A stretch of 9,189 bases of DNA, taken from contig CALKVR010000965.1 of the NCBI GenBank assembly GCA_938004815.1, positions 1 to 9,189 on the forward strand, given 5' to 3'. The notes beneath the pieces were generated by a model. The model saw only the letters and a program-made list of their open reading frames with translations. It did not search any database and was not told the DNA's origin. This stretch comes from an uncultured Polyangiaceae bacterium. GTDB lineage: Bacteria > Myxococcota_A > Polyangia > Polyangiales > Polyangiaceae. This document shows, one piece after another, positions 5,646-9,189 of this stretch. The position numbers were made by a program, and so were the translations under genes. Numbering within the stretch: the stretch's first letter is position 1; each line of letters begins with the position of its first letter.

Positions 5646-7238
5646 TCACTCGCGGACGACGCCGCGCACCCGGAGGGCGGGCGTTCGAGCGACGTGAACC
5701 TCGATCGGGTCGTACACCTCGGCGCCGCGGCGCGTGCGGAGCGTGAGCACCTCGTACCGACGATCCCGCGATCCACGAACGCACACCTTGCCGGCCGGGC
5801 CGATGCCGGCCGTCTCGACGACCTCGCCGCTCTCGATGCGCTCGACGACGCCGCCGCTCGCGAGCCGGTGCACGACCGAGAGGTCGACCGCGCACAGCCG
5901 GTCACCCTCGACCGAGAAGCGGTCGAGCGCGGTCGTGTCGCGCACCCACGCGTTGCCGACGGCGACGCGGCGTGCGTCGAGCGTGTCGACGAGGTACCGC
6001 GCGGCCCTGGGGTCCGAGTGCTTGCCGCGGGCGACCGCGGCCTCGAGCAGTGGCCGCTCCATCCGCAGCACGATCTTCGCCGCCCAGAACGCGTCGGCCT
6101 TCGTCATGTCGCGGAACGTCGAGTAAGGCTTGGCCTCTTTCCACGCCGTCGGATCGAAATCGGGGAAGTATCGGCCCACCGTAGGGAACGGCGGCGGGGG
6201 CTCGTTCTCCCATGGCCGCGTCCACAACCCGAACGTGAACATCGACGGAAAGAAGTAGGTCTCGTCGAAGAAGTAGGCGTAGCTCACCCAGGGGTGCTCG
6301 AGCGCGTGCGCGCCCAGCATCTCGCCGAAGTCGATGACGTGGTGCTTGAGGTAGCTGCGCTTGCCCTCGGTCACGTACATGTCGAGCGTGTTCTGCGGGT
6401 TGAAGTCGGTGTGGTCGAGCCACGCGCAGAAGACCCGCAGCGCGCGGATCGAACGCCGATGCTCGTGCGGGATGGTGTCGTTGGGGTCGTCGCGCCTGAC
6501 CCCGCGCTCCTTGAAGCCGCCCTTGGGCTTGCCGGCGAGGAACCGGCTCGCCAGCACGCGGTACTTGCCGTCTTTGGGCGGCGGCCCGAGGGCGAGCAGG
6601 CCCTCGAGATAGGCGGGCGTGATCGGGTGCTCTTCTTCGAGGGCGTCTTCGTACACCGCGTCCTTGCCGATCCGGATGTCGTCGAGACCGACATGCGTGA
6701 CGTCTTCGGACGGCACGTGGTACCCGAGCGCCCAGAAGAGGCGCGACGCAATGGCGGCGGTCGAAGTCTGGAGCTCGGGGGTCACCTTGGGGTCGAGCTT
6801 GAGCAGATAGCGCTCACCGGTCGCGTCCTTGACCACGAAGCCGGGGTTCGACCCGTCGGCCTTGCCCTTCACCACCGTGACGGGGAGGACGGGTAGCCGC
6901 ACGCCCGGGCCGCTGGCGATGTCGTCGGGGGTGAGCTCGTAGCGACCGACGCGGTTCTCGAACCAGCTCGAGTCCGGCACCTCGTCGAGGGCGTTGGTGT
7001 CGCGCGCCGGCTCCTCGTCGGGGAGCGAGAGCGCGCGATCGACGCGCCCGAAGACGAGCGCGTCGGCGTAGTGGGTGTAGCGGTTGTAGAGGTCGACCTC
7101 GGGCTCGGCGATGTGCGCGTCGTCGCTGACCCGCCAGACGATATCGGGCCGCTCGAAGCGCGCCTGGTGGGCAGCGCACGAGAGCGCGCCGGCCGTAACG
7201 GCCGTGGCGAGCGCCGCGCGGCGCGCCCGCGTGCTCAC
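5646..7238 (-). CDS. Exported protein-kinase-like protein of unassigned family
   Basis: A 530-residue protein that I cannot assign to a named family. The N-terminus (STRARR, then a hydrophobic stretch) is a signal sequence. Cys21 in GALSC may be lipidated, but the lipobox is weak. The core has kinase-fold hallmarks. A strand pair (about 132-149, NPGFVVK then GERYLLKLDP) offers Lys147 as a possible ATP lysine. A helix follows (160-172, AAIASRLFWALGY). The loop HTDFNPQN (276-283) matches HRDLKPDN at His, Asp, Pro and Asn with the same Asp-to-Asn spacing. VIDFGE (301-306) gives a DFG 20 residues on. The layout recalls HipA, aminoglycoside phosphotransferase and PI-kinase-like folds more than Hanks kinases. 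Aromatic and beta-rich sections follow (315-365, 430-530). The start GTG overlaps the barrel gene's stop (GTGA), with GGAG 5 nt upstream, so the two proteins are probably co-translated and work together. Activity and substrate are unknown. Confidence 0.9.
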   Translation of the reverse strand: MSTRARRAALATAVTAGALSCAAHQARFERPDIVWRVSDDAHIAEPEVDLYNRYTHYADALVFGRVDRALSLPDEEPARDTNALDEVPDSSWFENRVGRYELTPDDIASGPGVRLPVLPVTVVKGKADGSNPGFVVKDATGERYLLKLDPKVTPELQTSTAAIASRLFWALGYHVPSEDVTHVGLDDIRIGKDAVYEDALEEEHPITPAYLEGLLALGPPPKDGKYRVLASRFLAGKPKGGFKERGVRRDDPNDTIPHEHRRSIRALRVFCAWLDHTDFNPQNTLDMYVTEGKRSYLKHHVIDFGEMLGAHALEHPWVSYAYFFDETYFFPSMFTFGLWTRPWENEPPPPFPTVGRYFPDFDPTAWKEAKPYSTFRDMTKADAFWAAKIVLRMERPLLEAAVARGKHSDPRAARYLVDTLDARRVAVGNAWVRDTTALDRFSVEGDRLCAVDLSVVHRLASGGVVERIESGEVVETAGIGPAGKVCVRGSRDRRYEVLTLRTRRGAEVYDPIEVHVARTPALRVRGVVRE

Positions 7239-7247
7239 AGCGTCTCC
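7235..7247 (-). promoter_or_regulatory. GGAG ribosome site and GTGA overlap joining the barrel and kinase-like genes
   Basis: GGAG (7247-7244) lies inside the last codons of the barrel gene, 5 nt before the GTG of the kinase-like gene (7238-7236). The GTG shares bases with the barrel stop TGA (7237-7235). Coupled translation of the two is likely. Confidence 0.78.
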
Positions 7248-8686
7248 GTGTGGGTGTCGAAGGTCACGAGCGGATCGCTGGTGAAGACGAACTGGAGCGA
7301 GTCGCCGTACGCCAACTGAAAGGTGAAGAGCTTGCTGTCCCGCGATCGAAACAAGAGACCGCCGCCGCCTCCGACGCGAAAGTTGCGGGGCGTGACGAGG
7401 TCCTCGTACGTCTTGCCCACGCTGCCGAGGTCGAGGAAGAGCGAGCCCGCTACGTACTCGTGGATGGGGTAGTGGTACGACGCCGTCAGGACAGCCGTGT
7501 TCTTGTCGCGGAACCGGTCGCTCTGGAACCCGCGCAACCGGCTCGCCCCGCCGAGGCGCGGCATCTCGGTGAAGGGGATGGCGTCGTCGCTCCCCCAGAC
7601 AGACTCGTGGACCGCTCGGAGCGCGATCACACGGGCACCCTTGTAGATGTCGATGAAGCCGGTGATCTCGCCGCCGTAGTGCACGTAGCCGAGCCCGTTC
7701 TGCGGCGGCACACCGCCCCCGAACGCATGCAGGTAGACGCCGGAGGCGGTCGCGCCCGCGGGCTGCCGGCTGTCGAAGCGCAGATCCAGCAGCGCCTCGA
7801 CGAGCGCATAGCCCTGATCGTAGCCGACGAGGTCGCGGGTGTCGTAAGCCTCTTCGATCGAAGGAATGGATTCGTCGCCGGGCTTTTCGCCGAAGCTGCG
7901 CGACTTGAGCACGCCCTCGGCGCCGAGGTTCAGCTCGTCGACGACCCAAGCGCCTGCGCGCGCGCGGACCAGCCCACGCCGCTGATAGAACGTCGATTCG
8001 GTGTTCACGGCCCGCGGGTCGGACGGGGACGCGGGCGGATCTGCGAGATCGCCGCCGCCGAAGCCGAAGAAGCGCGGGTGCGGCTCGACGTCGTAGCGTG
8101 TGGCGACCTCCACGTTGAACGGGGTGCCCGCCCCCCCCGGCGCCGTGCACCCGAGCCCGTACGACTGCACGTATTGCCCTCCGAACTTGGCCGACAGCGC
8201 GATCGCCTCACCGTGCTTGCCGAGCCCGCGGTGGAACGCGGAAAAGCCGACCGTGACCCCCTGATCACCCAGGAACGTGACGAGCGGGATCACGCCGGCG
8301 GTGCGCTCGTCGTTGTGGAGGAAGTCGATCACGTGATCGATGACGTGGTAACGGCCGAGCAGGTAAAGCCCGCCCTTGATCGGCAGGTACGCCACGCGGA
8401 TGAGGAACGCTGGCACCGCGAGGATGGTGCGAGGGACGGCGAGCGCGACGTCCTCGGGCTCGAGGCCGCGCGGCTCTGCATCGCCACGCGCGTCTTTCGG
8501 CGCGGAGACCGGCCCTTCACCGTCGTCGGTCGGGTGCACGCGCGCGCGCGTTCGCCACGCATCGGGCGCCGGCGCGCCATCTTGCGCCTGCGCGTGGGCG
8601 TCGTCGGGCGCGAGCGCGACAACCGCGACGAGGAGCCCACCCGCCACGGCGGTCCTCGGATCGAGCTGGCGCCGGCCCCTCTGCAT
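7235..8686 (-). CDS. Omp85/BamA-type outer-membrane barrel protein without POTRA domains
   Basis: A predicted 483-residue outer-membrane protein. The signal peptide has a basic n-region (QRGRR), a hydrophobic core and a DDAHA/AQA cleavage region at about 32-34. A Pro/Asp-rich linker (35-75) and a hydrophobic segment (about 80-125, including PRTILAVPAFLIRVAYLPIKGG) precede a series of alternating beta strands (about 132-476). The diagnostic piece is LGGASRLRGFQSDRF (378-392), matching the conserved RGF/RGY motif of the Omp85 family that sits in the loop-6 lock of the barrel. The last strand (LQFVFTSDPLVTF) is followed by seven extra residues. Full-length BamA has five POTRA domains and about 800 residues. 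Here none are recognisable, so this is a short surface-antigen relative whose cargo is unknown. The ATG at 8686 is preferred over a TTG at 8713 because it gives a normal signal peptide, though no strong ribosome site is seen. The stop overlaps the kinase-like gene. Confidence 0.85.
   Translation of the reverse strand: MQRGRRQLDPRTAVAGGLLVAVVALAPDDAHAQAQDGAPAPDAWRTRARVHPTDDGEGPVSAPKDARGDAEPRGLEPEDVALAVPRTILAVPAFLIRVAYLPIKGGLYLLGRYHVIDHVIDFLHNDERTAGVIPLVTFLGDQGVTVGFSAFHRGLGKHGEAIALSAKFGGQYVQSYGLGCTAPGGAGTPFNVEVATRYDVEPHPRFFGFGGGDLADPPASPSDPRAVNTESTFYQRRGLVRARAGAWVVDELNLGAEGVLKSRSFGEKPGDESIPSIEEAYDTRDLVGYDQGYALVEALLDLRFDSRQPAGATASGVYLHAFGGGVPPQNGLGYVHYGGEITGFIDIYKGARVIALRAVHESVWGSDDAIPFTEMPRLGGASRLRGFQSDRFRDKNTAVLTASYHYPIHEYVAGSLFLDLGSVGKTYEDLVTPRNFRVGGGGGLLFRSRDSKLFTFQLAYGDSLQFVFTSDPLVTFDTHTETL
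8131..8138. repeat. Eight-base C homopolymer inside the barrel gene
   Basis: A run of eight C (G8 on the coding strand) within the codons for APGGAG, in a predicted loop of the barrel protein. A one-base slip would shift the frame and remove most of the barrel and disrupt the coupled start of the kinase-like gene. Confidence 0.6.
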
Positions 8687-8796
8687 CGGTCGATGGCCGA
8701 ATACGACAACCAAGGGGCATTGGCGAGAGTTTCGACGATGACGGCCCCGTTCGCGGGGCGACGCGCCGACGGCATCGACCTTGCGATGGCCAGGGT
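8687..8796. promoter_or_regulatory. Divergent intergenic spacer with GCCCCG-TTCG-CGGGGC inverted repeat
   Basis: This 110-bp spacer must hold the promoters of the barrel gene (minus) and the lipoprotein gene (plus). It contains a perfect 6-bp inverted repeat around TTCG at 8744-8759, which could be an operator or a stable RNA hairpin. No clear -35/-10 boxes are visible for either direction. Confidence 0.5.
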
Positions 8797-9189
8797 ATGC
8801 AGCCCGGCCTCATCGCGACCCTACCCCGTGCCTTGATCGCGGCGGTGCTCGCGCTCCACGCCGGGTGCTCCGCCGAGAGCGACGGCGACGGCTACGGTGA
8901 GCACGCGAGCGCGCGCGACACCCTCGCCGACGAGCTCGGCGCGATCCTGTGCGAGGGCGCGTCGAGCTGCTGCGCTGCGCTCGGGCACGGAGCCCCCGGC
9001 GAGGACTGCCGGAGCTCGATGAGGAACGCCGTCATGATGAGCGTCATCGACGCGGAGCAGGACGATCGCTCGCTCGTCCCCGAGCGCCTCGACGCGTGCC
9101 TCGAGGCGTTCGAGGCGGCCATCGAGTCCGCGGCGGATTGTTCGCTGTTGCCTGCTCCGGGCGAGCTCTCGAGCCGCTGTCCTGATCTG
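8797..9189 (+). CDS. Cys-containing lipoprotein, N-terminal part (cut by right edge)
   Basis: 131 codons are visible with no stop before the window ends. The protein starts with a signal peptide (hydrophobic LIAAVLALHAGC) whose last residue, Cys24, fits a lipobox (HAGC; Ala-Gly at -2/-1, unusual His at -3). The mature part begins with an acidic Gly-containing spacer, then shows C-x5-CC-x11-C (52-71) and later cysteines in DACLEAFEAAIESAADC and SSRC. This resembles the helical, disulfide-linked lipoproteins frequent in Myxococcota, and loosely the Cys-rich lipoprotein at 4966-5529, but it is not a clear homologue of it. The start is the first in-frame ATG before the signal peptide; the ribosome site is weak. 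It is transcribed away from the barrel gene across a 110-bp divergent spacer. Its function is unknown. Confidence 0.72.
   Translation, partial: MQPGLIATLPRALIAAVLALHAGCSAESDGDGYGEHASARDTLADELGAILCEGASSCCAALGHGAPGEDCRSSMRNAVMMSVIDAEQDDRSLVPERLDACLEAFEAAIESAADCSLLPAPGELSSRCPDL

Noticed and set aside
7239..8150. N-terminal extension of the kinase-like protein frame up to 8150
   Set aside because: This stretch is Arg-rich shadow sequence of the barrel gene. The GTG at 7238 with GGAG and a signal sequence is the better start.
5694..8836. Plus-strand open frames (5694-6896 and 7250-8836) opposite the kinase-like and barrel genes
   Set aside because: Composition is typical of antisense frames in high-GC coding DNA. 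The minus-strand proteins have signal peptides, motifs and overlap junctions that fit real genes.

Overview
The window looks like chromosomal DNA from a large-genome soil bacterium of the Myxococcota, most likely a Polyangiales/Sorangium-type member. The evidence is very high GC with strong third-position GC, two Hanks-type Ser/Thr kinases in four consecutive genes, several Cys-rich or collagen-like lipoproteins, and an OmpA protein carrying thrombospondin type 3 repeats. No genus can be named from the sequence alone. I see no tRNA, rRNA, mobile element or CRISPR array.

Layout. Seven genes lie on the minus strand, and one partial gene diverges on the plus strand at the right edge. In minus-strand order: (i) an outer-membrane Omp85/BamA-type barrel protein without POTRA domains (8686..7235); (ii) overlapping it by GTGA, an exported protein of unassigned family with a protein-kinase-like catalytic core (7238..5646); (iii) after a 116-bp gap rich in inverted repeats, a Cys-rich lipoprotein made of two related Cys modules (5529..4966); (iv) a small soluble Ser/Thr kinase, probably starting at TTG (4869..3940); (v) a lipoprotein with four TSP3 repeats and an OmpA peptidoglycan-binding domain (3892..2879); (vi) 10 bp later, a collagen-like Gly-X-Y lipoprotein (2868..1735); (vii) overlapping it by ATGA, a second Ser/Thr kinase with a C-terminal membrane anchor and an extracytoplasmic domain, cut off by the left edge (1738..<1). 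The plus-strand gene (8797..>9189) starts another Cys-containing lipoprotein.

How the genes may work together. Genes iv-vii are tightly spaced (47 bp, 10 bp, 4-bp overlap) and look like one operon in which two cytoplasmic kinase domains bracket two envelope lipoproteins, one of them predicted to bind peptidoglycan. An envelope-state sensing or cell-surface assembly unit is a reasonable inference. Genes i-ii form a separate, translationally coupled pair: an outer-membrane barrel plus an exported kinase-fold protein. This pair is the best candidate here for an undescribed system, because the catalytic-loop pattern HTDFNPQN followed 20 residues later by DFG sits in a protein with an export signal and no recognised family.

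Long open frames on the opposite strand throughout are GC-driven shadows of these genes and are not annotated.
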